Part shown: positions 1 through 5,405 of the stretch, one piece after another
Layout: each line of letters opens with the position of its first letter
Numbering within the stretch: position 1 is the stretch's first letter
Source: B1-G15 sp964346135
Lineage (GTDB): Archaea; Thermoproteota; Bathyarchaeia; Bathyarchaeales; Bathyarchaeaceae
DNA: 7,075 nucleotides
Assembly (NCBI GenBank): GCA_964346135.1
Contig: CAYFTS010000096.1
Span: 1 to 7,075 of the forward strand
Reading direction: 5' to 3'
The notes under the pieces: model-generated
Told to the model about the DNA's origin: nothing
Seen by the model: only the letters and a program-made list of their open reading frames with translations
The model's database searches: none
Made by a program: the position numbers and the translations under genes

Positions 1-459
1 TCCTCTCACACAGCGTAGGAGGGGAACGCCCAAATTAGCTAACCTTTCTGCCACGAACCGTTCTTCACCTGCGCGAAGAGTAGATGCGGGGCGTGCTAGG
101 ATTGCCCCTTCAGGCGTCATGAAAAACAGGTCAGCTACAAACATCTGATTAGGAGGAGGCACGTCACGTGGCTCAACGTAAGAGACAGTGATGCCAGCAT
201 TGCGATAAGTCTCAACCAAACCGTCATGCTGTTGTTTAATCAAAGCAACGTTTGGGATAGCAAGCATTAGAGCAGCGTTGGCGTCTGTAATCGCTTCTAT
301 CTCAGACCCCGGTCGATGCATCAAAACCGCTTCAAGAGTAGACCACTCGGTGGCCACGCCACACTCTCCCCAAATTTCTCCAATCTCCTGACGCAGAGAC
401 ATCATTCGTGGCGACCACCCCTCGCCTCCATGAGCTGCATCTTTTGACAATTGTGTCAT
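1..459 (-). CDS. Amidinotransferase / arginine deiminase family protein (partial, N-terminal 153 residues)
   Basis: The reading frame starts at ATG 459-457 and stays open to the left edge of the window, so the C-terminal half, with the expected catalytic His and Cys, is not visible. The translation has the amidinotransferase-fold signature: VLMHRPGSE near residues 46-53, then NQMFVADLFFMTPEGAI near 104-120, followed by ARPAS and RAGEER near 122-134. Family members (arginine deiminase, DDAH, glycine amidinotransferase) act on guanidino groups of arginine-like substrates in the cytoplasm; the exact reaction cannot be decided from this half. The family often has Arg before the Asp of the F-x-R-D motif, and here it is Ala (VAD, Asp110). 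A GGGGT ribosome-binding-like stretch lies five bases before ATG 459. An in-frame ATG at 525-523 would add 22 residues but has no such site and lies in a palindrome. It is downstream of, and on the same strand as, the permease, with 218 bases between. Confidence 0.85.
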   Translation of the reverse strand, partial: MTQLSKDAAHGGEGWSPRMMSLRQEIGEIWGECGVATEWSTLEAVLMHRPGSEIEAITDANAALMLAIPNVALIKQQHDGLVETYRNAGITVSYVEPRDVPPPNQMFVADLFFMTPEGAILARPASTLRAGEERFVAERLANLGVPLLRCVRG

Positions 460-513
460 ACTAGACCCCAGTTTGCATATCTCACTTGCCAAGATAATGG
501 TTTTGCTTCTCTC

Positions 514-556
514 GCATGCATGCATGAAGAAGAAAGGTAGGGTCTCAAGCATGCAT
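514..556 (-). promoter_or_regulatory. Paired palindromic operator candidates upstream of the amidinotransferase
   Basis: Two alternating palindromes lie upstream of the amidinotransferase start: CATGCATGCATG at 515-526 (extended to 514 by G) and GCATGCAT at 549-556, with 22 bases between them. The nearer one ends 54 bases before ATG 459. Between it and the start codon is an AAAAC-plus-ATTAT stretch (about 493-503) that could serve as BRE/TATA. The same two-site arrangement occurs before the permease. Binding by a regulator is inferred. The rest of the 460-677 spacer holds no gene that I can see; it contains a T6 run on the plus strand at 607-612. Confidence 0.45.
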
Positions 557-677
557 CTAGAATGCAAGGGCAGCTAGTTCTCGTCTATTAAGCAGCTTCT
601 TAACACCTTTTTTCTACTGCAAGCATTAGAACTCGATTGTCTTCTCCGCTACGTTAGCATCCATACTACTAGCTATT

Positions 678-1973
678 TTAAGCCGATCGGATAATCTTGG
701 AAAGTTTGTATAGTACAAGCCCTGCAAGAAGGAATATTAAACCGGACAGAATCACGGTTGTATTGAATTGGGAAACTAGGAAAAGGCAGGTTAGGAGACC
801 TAGGAAACCAGTTATAGGAAATTTACCTACATTTAAAGGAGCTCGAAAAGGCCTTTCCAGTTCGGCTCTTCGGTAACGTATGTATATCAATGAAATATTT
901 ACGAATGCAAAAGTGATGAAAGCTCCAAAACTTGTTAATGCAGCTACGAGCTCTAGGTCGCCCATGAAAAGAAATATTATCGAAACGAACATGGTAACCA
1001 AAATCGCTAACCTTGGTGTCTCCTTTCTGGGATCAACTCTAGAAAGAACCCCGGGAAAAGCTCCCTCTTTAGCCATACCATAGATCATTCTTGAACCCAC
1101 AACTAACATAATCAAAACGGTGTTACTAGTGGCAAAAAGAGCTATTATGGACATGACGTTGAATGCGTTTTCACCTAGAACCTGAGAGGCTGCGGAGGCT
1201 AGGGGAGCGTTACTTAAGCCGAGAGTCTGCCAATCAACTAAACTAACAGAGATCAAAGCCACCAAGACATAGAGAAAGGTCGTTATGAGAATCGACAAAA
1301 TCAAAGCTTTTGGAATTGTTTTTTCCGGCTTTTTTGTTTCTTCTGCTATGTTGACGATATCCTCGAATCCAAGATAAGCGAAGAATATCAAAGCAGCGGC
1401 CGACAAAATCCCAGATGAACCATTAGGAGCTTCCAGCAAATTGACTTTGCCAAGACTCCCCAAGCCAATTGCAATGAGAAGAACCAACCCAGCTCCCTCA
1501 ACCAGAGTGAAGAGAATGTTCATTCTTGTCGACTCTTTTATTCCCATGAAATTGATGTATGATAAAACGGCTATCAGAACCAACGCAGCCAAGACTCTAG
1601 GAACCCCGAAAAGTCCTTGAAAGTAACCAGCGAAGCCCAGAGCCACTGTGGATGCAGAGATTATTCCTGTCAAGATCGTCAACCAGCCGACCATAAAAGA
1701 TAAGATTTCGCATCCACAAGCAATCTTAACGTAAACATACTCAGCAGCATCTCTTGGAAACACTGAAGAGAGCTCAGCATAACTTAGCCCCGTTAAGGAA
1801 GCAACCATTGCACCAATGATGAAGGAGAGCCAAACGGAGTTGCCGGCTATGCCAGCGGCCTCTCCGACCAAGACGTAGATTCCCGCCCCGAGAATTATCC
1901 CTACTCCCCAAGATGTTACCGCAAAGAGCCCTATCTCTCTTCTCATAGAAACACGCCATTTGACTAGTAACAT
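678..1973 (-). CDS. APC-family amino acid permease
   Basis: This is an integral membrane transporter with about 12 hydrophobic segments over 431 residues, normal for the amino acid-polyamine-organocation superfamily. From Met at 1973, TM1 carries the unwound-helix motif GAGIY (residues 29-33). The conserved stretch after TM6 reads FFAYLGFEDIVNIAEET followed by KKPEKTIP (about 197-220), which is diagnostic of APC permeases. Substrate cannot be read from sequence; amino acid or polyamine uptake driven by ions is the family role. Start choice: ATG 1973 has GTGA five bases upstream, the same spacing as the recombinase gene, and lies 55 bases from the proximal palindrome, matching the 54 bases at the amidinotransferase. 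The frame also has a TTG at 2003, and ATG 1946 would give the N-terminus MRREIGLF typical of the family, so the start remains open. The amidinotransferase follows on the same strand, hinting at linked transport and metabolism. Confidence 0.9.
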   Translation of the reverse strand: MLLVKWRVSMRREIGLFAVTSWGVGIILGAGIYVLVGEAAGIAGNSVWLSFIIGAMVASLTGLSYAELSSVFPRDAAEYVYVKIACGCEILSFMVGWLTILTGIISASTVALGFAGYFQGLFGVPRVLAALVLIAVLSYINFMGIKESTRMNILFTLVEGAGLVLLIAIGLGSLGKVNLLEAPNGSSGILSAAALIFFAYLGFEDIVNIAEETKKPEKTIPKALILSILITTFLYVLVALISVSLVDWQTLGLSNAPLASAASQVLGENAFNVMSIIALFATSNTVLIMLVVGSRMIYGMAKEGAFPGVLSRVDPRKETPRLAILVTMFVSIIFLFMGDLELVAALTSFGAFITFAFVNISLIYIRYRRAELERPFRAPLNVGKFPITGFLGLLTCLFLVSQFNTTVILSGLIFLLAGLVLYKLSKIIRSA

Positions 1974-1980
1974 CGAAGTC

Positions 1981-2018
1981 ACGTTATAAGGGTTAATCCT
2001 CAATCACACAAAACGTTT
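1981..2018 (+). repeat. Left arm of imperfect inverted repeat flanking the recombinase gene
   Basis: Reading the plus strand, this arm contains the blocks ACGTTATAAGG (1981-1991), CACACA (2005-2010) and the palindrome AAACGTTT (2011-2018). The same blocks occur in the same order on the minus strand at 3273-3244. Relative to the right arm it carries about eight extra bases (near 1997-2004). It overlaps the region just upstream of the permease start and lies beyond the stop codon of the recombinase gene. Confidence 0.55.
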
Positions 2019-2028
2019 CCTAGCCAGC

Positions 2029-2072
2029 GTGCATGCATGCACTACCACTTCAAACTATTTCCATTGCATGCA
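2029..2072 (-). promoter_or_regulatory. Paired palindromic operator candidates upstream of the permease
   Basis: GTGCATGCATGCAC at 2029-2042 is a perfect 14-base palindrome, and TGCATGCA at 2065-2072 is a second one, with 22 bases between. Reading toward the permease, the short site comes first and the long one is nearer the gene, as at the amidinotransferase (514-556). The pair also sits directly after the recombinase stop codon at 2077, so a role as recombinase accessory sites is an alternative. Confidence 0.45.
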
Positions 2073-2076
2073 CGTA

Positions 2077-3204
2077 TTAACTTTCCAAGGCTTCCTTGAT
2101 CAGCTTCTCCAGCTCCGCGAGTTTCTGCTCCGTCAACTGAATGCGACCTTGCAATTCTCGAACCGTGCCATTCCTCTCGGCGAGCTGCGCTCTCAAGTCC
2201 TCGATAACCTTCTCCGTCTCGGTGGGCGTGGGCTGTTCTAGTCGCAAGAAAGACATAGCCTTCTCCGCGTACAGTTTTCTATGGAACTCGACGTCCCTGG
2301 GCCTGTAGTGTTCTTCCTGCCCGGCTTGAACTACGTGACCCATCCAAAACTGAACGTTCTCGAAACCAGCCTGCCCCGCATGTTTACGGAAGAACTTCCT
2401 CAAACTGTAAAGTCTAAGTTCTGAGGGTTTTCCGTTTTTTCTCACTTCAAATTTGAAGATTCCCTTCTCTCTGAGTTTCCGAGCTGCCTTTCTGAATTTG
2501 TGACTGAACGCTTTCGGGCTTGATTGTTCTTCGGTTCCATACTTGGTGAAAACCCAACTTTCAGACGTCAGATTTCCTCGTGTTTTCAAGTAGTCTTTTA
2601 GATACTGTACACTTTCTTCCGCGATGAAGGTGATGTGTCCCCGATATTTTCCTTTCGCAATTTCCTTGGGAACTTCTATCTTCAATGGCACTGTATCGTT
2701 CGACAAGTCAGGTTCAAGGTGTTTGATCTTTAATTTGCAGATTGTGTAAGGTCTAAGTCCACTTTGAGCTAAAACGGCAAAGAAAGCTCTGTCTCTAGGG
2801 CTGCTGATCCTCAAGATTTCACTGACTTCCTGTCTCGTTATATCCCTATTGTGATACACTATGCAGTTTTGACCTATTGGCACGAAGCCTAAAGGCAGAT
2901 TGTTGTATTTGAAGAAACTCTTCACGGATGCCACCATGACTCTGATGGATCCTTTCGTGTATTGTTGTTTTGACAGTTGAGCGATCCAGTCTTGTATGTA
3001 CTGAGAATATTTTCTTCGAAATTTCCTCTCTGTAAAGAGATCAGTCGTCTGTTCATACTCTCTAATGAGCTTTTCAGGTGCCTTGCCTATGAAATTGCAG
3101 AACGCTTCAAGTTGGTGTTTGTAGTGTCGCTCTGTCTCTGATGACCCGCTGTGTTGATATGCTACGTTGGCGAGCCATCTTTCCACTGTTTTCGTTCTTT
3201 CCAT
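2077..3204 (-). CDS. Tyrosine recombinase / site-specific integrase
   Basis: This DNA-breaking and -joining enzyme belongs to the phage-integrase family and has 375 residues from ATG 3204. An N-terminal SAM-like core-binding region spans about residues 3-105. The catalytic domain shows box I Arg151 in SGLRPYTICKL, candidate catalytic lysines 184/186 in the AKGKYRG hairpin, Arg269 in YSLRKFF, His290 in WMGH, and the probable nucleophile Tyr300 in EEHYRPRD. The usual His of the H-x-x-R motif is Tyr266 here. After the catalytic domain a highly charged heptad-like tail (about 329-375) should form a coiled coil. ATG 3204 is preferred over GTG 3213 because AGGTGA (3210-3215) lies five bases upstream of it as a good ribosome-binding site. 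The gene is bracketed by inverted repeats (1981-2018, 3244-3273) and abuts a truncated deacetylase gene, consistent with a mobile or formerly mobile unit. It is closer to archaeal integrases than to resolvases or transposases. Confidence 0.93.
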   Translation of the reverse strand: MERTKTVERWLANVAYQHSGSSETERHYKHQLEAFCNFIGKAPEKLIREYEQTTDLFTERKFRRKYSQYIQDWIAQLSKQQYTKGSIRVMVASVKSFFKYNNLPLGFVPIGQNCIVYHNRDITRQEVSEILRISSPRDRAFFAVLAQSGLRPYTICKLKIKHLEPDLSNDTVPLKIEVPKEIAKGKYRGHITFIAEESVQYLKDYLKTRGNLTSESWVFTKYGTEEQSSPKAFSHKFRKAARKLREKGIFKFEVRKNGKPSELRLYSLRKFFRKHAGQAGFENVQFWMGHVVQAGQEEHYRPRDVEFHRKLYAEKAMSFLRLEQPTPTETEKVIEDLRAQLAERNGTVRELQGRIQLTEQKLAELEKLIKEALES

Positions 3205-3209
3205 CTCGT

Positions 3210-3245
3210 TCACCTAGACAATTGATGGTGACTCTAAACATATAA
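3210..3245 (-). promoter_or_regulatory. Promoter and ribosome-binding site of the recombinase gene
   Basis: On the minus strand a TATA-like TTTATATG (3245-3238) lies about 25 bases before 3216, leaving a very short leader. AGGTGA at 3215-3210 matches the archaeal anti-Shine-Dalgarno complement and stands five bases before ATG 3204. The TATA element partly overlaps the right inverted-repeat arm, so DNA rearrangement there would affect recombinase expression. Confidence 0.55.
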
Positions 3246-3273
3246 ACGTTTCTGTGTGTTCACCTTACAACGT
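3244..3273 (-). repeat. Right arm of imperfect inverted repeat flanking the recombinase gene
   Basis: On the minus strand this arm reads ACGTTGTAAGG (3273-3263), CACACA (3258-3253), one G (3252), then AAACGTTT (3251-3244). It mirrors the arm at 1981-2018 with one mismatch in the first block, one inserted G and an eight-base gap. Its outer part encodes the first preserved residues (PYNV) of the deacetylase fragment, and its inner edge runs into the recombinase TATA box. Confidence 0.55.
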
Positions 3274-3709
3274 TAACGTTCCTCTTCCACCTGGAACTGG
3301 TGACCAAACTTACCTGTATGCGTTGAAAGAAATTTTTGTTCCTCTTGTAGAAGAGTTTAAGCCAGAGATTATCATAGCCAACGGTGGAAGTGACGCTCAT
3401 TTCGCTGATATGCTTGGTAATTTAGGACTCACAGTTAACGGGTTTTTTGCCCTGTCTAGTATTATTGTTGAGAAGGCAGAGAAGGTTTGTCAAGGTAAAC
3501 TAGTTTTGATGGTTGGTAGCGGATACAACCCCACAGTTCTGCCGCTCTGTTGGTACGCGCTTACAGCAGGAGTAGTCGGCTTGGAAAACATTAACATAAA
3601 AGACCCATACACTCCGCTTGTTGAGCCTAAAGGAAATCGTCGAAAGGTTCAAAAAACACTCAGGAACTTGAAGCAGAGTTTAAGGCGTTATTGGAAGTGT
3701 TGGGCTTAG
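3254..3709 (+). pseudogene. Histone deacetylase / AcuC family protein, C-terminal fragment
   Basis: The 151-residue frame matches only the C-terminal part of the zinc-dependent deacetylase family (histone deacetylase, acetoin utilization AcuC, acetylpolyamine amidohydrolase), which normally has about 340-370 residues. Visible landmarks are YNVNVPLPPGTGD at residues 5-17, NGGSDAHFADMLG at 43-55 with Asp48 equivalent to the last zinc ligand, and VGSGY at 87-91 with Tyr91 equivalent to the catalytic tyrosine; the usual GGGY is GSGY. The C-terminus KVQKTL...LRRYW fits the family end, so the 3' part is intact. The His-His pair and the first Asp/His zinc ligands are absent, so it cannot be a working deacetylase alone. 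The only start is GTG 3254 without a ribosome-binding site; the frame is open upstream only to TAG 3215-3217, and that DNA holds the recombinase promoter. I infer loss of the 5' half by recombination at this point. Confidence 0.8.
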
Positions 3710-3746
3710 ACTAGGGTAGCGGTTTTAACCTGATGTGTATTGATCA

Positions 3747-3899
3747 CTAGGTTTTCTTTGTTTTGATTCTTAGGAAAATTTCTGTTTTGCATTTTGGACA
3801 GCGATAGTTAATTCCTTCTCTACTTTCTTCTATGACTTTGCATTCCACGTTCTTTTCAAGTTCTGGATGCACATGGCAAACTGAAATTTCAAGGGTCAT
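3747..3899 (-). CDS. Small zinc-ribbon-like protein (50 residues)
   Basis: This is a short but well-supported gene. ATG 3899-3897 is preceded by GGAGG (3914-3910) at a ten-base spacing and by a TATA box, and the frame ends in TAG at 3747-3749. The peptide begins MTLEISVCHVHPEL and has Cys8, His9 and His11, Cys20, then the pair CPKC at residues 34-37, followed by a basic tail (RIKTKKT). The Cys/His spacing suggests binding of one zinc ion by a ribbon or rubredoxin-like knuckle. No specific family is recognised, and the function is unknown; possible roles are nucleic-acid binding or an accessory of a larger complex. It converges with the deacetylase fragment (37 bases between stops) and follows the ribbon-helix-helix gene on the same strand after 102 bases, but its own promoter suggests separate transcription. 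Confidence 0.75.
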   Translation of the reverse strand: MTLEISVCHVHPELEKNVECKVIEESREGINYRCPKCKTEIFLRIKTKKT

Positions 3900-3909
3900 T
3901 AGCTATAAG

Positions 3910-3961
3910 CCTCCTTACTTGTTTTTATTCACCTAGTGAAAACGACTGTGAATTGTATAAG
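3910..3961 (-). promoter_or_regulatory. TATA box and ribosome-binding site of the small zinc-ribbon gene
   Basis: Minus-strand CTTATACAA (3961-3953), preceded by an A-rich BRE-like ATTAAA, fits an archaeal promoter with a start of transcription near 3930. GGAGG at 3914-3910 then stands ten bases before ATG 3899. Confidence 0.55.
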
Positions 3962-4001
3962 TTTAATGCGGCACTTATGAGTCACACAATGTTGTTGGAG
4001 T

Positions 4002-4196
4002 TTAGCAAGCGTATGTTTTTTTCCAGTAGCAATAATGTCTAATTGCGTCTCGCACAAACTCCGCTATGCTTCCCCATTCGCACTCAGGATGTTCTCTGAT
4101 AATGGCTTGGCAAGCTAGAATCATAGTTTCAGGAAGCTTCACTGTGCGGTATTTAACTCTCCGTTTTAACATAGGCTTTTCAAACGAAAGTTTCAC
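4002..4196 (-). CDS. Ribbon-helix-helix (CopG/Arc-like) DNA-binding protein
   Basis: This 64-residue protein has the pattern of a MetJ/Arc ribbon-helix-helix fold: a strand VKYRTVKLPETM (about residues 14-25), helix one (ILACQAIIREHPE, about 26-38), a turn with Gly/Ser, and helix two SIAEFVRDAIRHY (about 43-55), the signature A-E-F-V-R-x-A-I-R. Such proteins dimerise and contact the DNA major groove with the strand pair, usually as local repressors or as antitoxins. The C-terminal tail YCYWKKTYAC has two Cys. The longest frame starts at GTG 4196; ATG 4172 (56 residues, MLKRRVKYRT) is at least as likely, since neither has a clear ribosome-binding site and a TATA-like AT-rich stretch lies at about 4203-4218. 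No toxin gene is recognisable beside it. It is the only candidate transcription factor in the window, but a link to the palindromes elsewhere is untested. Confidence 0.75.
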   Translation of the reverse strand: MKLSFEKPMLKRRVKYRTVKLPETMILACQAIIREHPECEWGSIAEFVRDAIRHYCYWKKTYAC

Positions 4197-4720
4197 TGGT
4201 AATTACTTAAATTTTATGAATCAGTAATGTTGCACACTCTGAATCCGAACAAACTGTCTTAGGAACTACCAAACTGAAATTTATGGGTATGAATGTGGAG
4301 ATGCTTTCACAGTTCTCCCTTTTTTTGGATTTCGCTGTTGTTTTCTGAAAAAACTCTGTTTTCAACATATCTTTTCGCTATATGATTCAAATATGAGCTG
4401 CGAGGGGATTGGAACTCCTTGACGGTGATGTCTATAGCAGTTTCTGGGAAAATATTTGTTTTTAACATTGTGCTGTTATTAGGCTTCAAATATGCGTGTG
4501 GGTGGTGTGGAGATATCATGTCAGCTTAGTAGATTGGGGTTCTTCAGTATGGGGTGGATACATTGTCAGCGTGCAGTCTTTTTTTACAGTTTCGTTATGC
4601 ATGTGTATATTGAGTTTATTTGCAGTAAGTATTGGTAAGTCATAATTTTAATTTTGGTATTCATTACAAGCGTAGTGGTAGGGGAGGCTTCCCGACACGC
4701 CAATAAAAGTTAGAGACATT
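4197..4720. other. AT-rich spacer without a convincing gene
   Basis: This stretch of about 520 bases is AT-rich (18 of 60 bases are G or C at 4321-4380) with several T-runs (4319-4325 and about 4578-4585). A minus-strand frame at 4307-4519 could encode 70 residues, but it has no ribosome-binding site, no recognisable domain and a composition like its surroundings, so I do not call it a gene. The 10-mer TTCAAATATG occurs twice, at 4386-4395 and 4485-4494. The last part should hold the CBS gene promoter (AT-rich CATAATTTTAAT near 4641-4652). No tRNA-like or other RNA structure was recognised. Confidence 0.6.
4681..4699 (+). promoter_or_regulatory. Strong ribosome-binding site ahead of an ACG codon in the CBS gene frame
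   Basis: GGGGAGG at 4681-4687 is the best ribosome-binding site in the area. It stands nine bases before ACG 4697-4699, the usual spacing here (compare GGAGG and ten bases at 3914-3899), but 33 bases before the first ATG (4721). The frame is open from ACG into the CBS gene. Confidence 0.6.
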
Positions 4721-5155
4721 ATGGTTCAAGAGATTGTGACGGTTCACGTTAATTCTAAGGTCATCAAGGCCGTGGACTTGATGAACAAGTTTGAGATAGG
4801 GTGCTTAATTGTGGTCTTCAGGAAAAATGCAGTTGGGATAGTGACTGAAAGAGACATACTGAAGAGGGTTTTGGCGCAGAAAAGAGATCCACAGAAAACA
4901 AGAGTTGGACAAGTGATGTCTAAACCGCTCATATTCGGAGACTCCAACATGGATGTGGAGGACGCCGCAGGCTTGATGTTTGAGAAGAAAATCAAGAAAC
5001 TTCCTATATGTGAAGATGGGAAACTGGTTGGGCTTGTAACCTTAACAGATTTGGTGCGTTACAAGCCGCAAATAGTTGGGATGCTCAAAAAATTGACTGC
5101 GCTGGGTTTCACTCCCAGACGGATGAGAAAGGTTGTAAATTTTTACGTAGTCTGA
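4721..5155 (+). CDS. Two-CBS-domain protein
   Basis: This 144-residue protein consists of a tandem CBS pair, a Bateman module that binds adenosine nucleotides (AMP, ATP, SAM) and usually senses energy state or regulates a partner protein. CBS1 covers about residues 1-57 with NKFEIGCLIVV and VGIVTERDILKRV. CBS2 covers about 63-116 with VGQVMSKPLIF, MFEKKIKKLPI and LVGLVTLTDLVRY. A basic tail (FTPRRMRKVVNFYVV) follows, as in many archaeal stand-alone CBS proteins. ATG 4721 is the first standard start, but the homology continues upstream in frame: codons 4697-4720 give T-PIKVRDI directly before this Met, and KVRDIM is the classic beginning of a CBS domain. The natural start is therefore probably the ACG at 4697 (152 residues), behind the GGGGAGG site, or an ATG that mutated to ACG. 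The gene stands alone; no adjacent channel or enzyme partner is seen. Confidence 0.9.
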   Translation: MVQEIVTVHVNSKVIKAVDLMNKFEIGCLIVVFRKNAVGIVTERDILKRVLAQKRDPQKTRVGQVMSKPLIFGDSNMDVEDAAGLMFEKKIKKLPICEDGKLVGLVTLTDLVRYKPQIVGMLKKLTALGFTPRRMRKVVNFYVV

Positions 5156-5356
5156 AGCGTGTGTGCGCGCGAAGAACCTTGCTAATCAGCGGCTTGATAA
5201 AACTCAGCAGATTGGAATTAATCTGTTTGCAGTGGAGATATCCCCCGCAATTTCCCTCTTTTTCTGTTTAGACGATGAAGCTTCGTCTTGTCTAGCGTGC
5301 ATGCATTTAGTCCATAATCTCGGTCCGCCAACCCTCACTGATGGATAACAATAATT
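5156..5356. other. Spacer between CBS gene and dehydrogenase operon, with GCATGC-type motif
   Basis: No convincing gene was found; a plus-strand frame at 5163-5348 lacks a ribosome-binding site and any domain. Notable items are an alternating purine-pyrimidine tract just after the CBS stop (5157-5171), a T-rich stretch (about 5258-5270) that could end CBS transcription in archaeal fashion, a small inverted repeat AGACGA/TCGTCT around an AAGCTT core (about 5270-5290), and AGCGTGCATGCAT at 5294-5306, a 13-base copy of the sequence at 2026-2038. Confidence 0.5.
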
Positions 5357-5388
5357 AAGTAGAAAGCGATCCCGGATCGGTTCTACTT
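5357..5388 (-). terminator. Hairpin terminator candidate after the dehydrogenase operon
   Basis: AAGTAGAA (5357-5364) pairs perfectly with TTCTACTT (5381-5388), and inside them CGATC (5367-5371) pairs with GATCG (5375-5379) around a three-base loop, with a small internal bulge. On the minus strand the hairpin follows the stop of the second dehydrogenase by 17 bases and is followed by a T/A-rich stretch (AATTATTGTT). This is the layout of an intrinsic terminator, with a weak T-tract. Confidence 0.6.
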
Positions 5389-5405
5389 CTGGCCTTGCCC
5401 ATCAA

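Noticed and set aside
880..2241. Plus-strand frames at 880-1083 and 2029-2241, and a minus-strand frame at 1774-1959
   Set aside because: They lie inside the permease and recombinase genes in other frames and show no protein features.
3625..3711. Possible frameshift near the end of the deacetylase fragment, where another frame reads QELEAEFKALLEVLGLD
   Set aside because: The original frame ends KVQKTL...LRRYW, which fits the family C-terminus better, so no frameshift is needed.
4307..4519. Minus-strand 70-residue frame
   Set aside because: No ribosome-binding site, no recognisable domain and AT-rich background composition. The 10-mer TTCAAATATG repeats in frame 99 bases apart, but the surrounding residues (AYLKP, SYLNH) do not otherwise match.
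5163..5348. Plus-strand 61-residue frame after the CBS gene
   Set aside because: Begins at GTG within the alternating tract, has no ribosome-binding site, and crosses the T-rich stretch, the small inverted repeat and the GCATGC motif.
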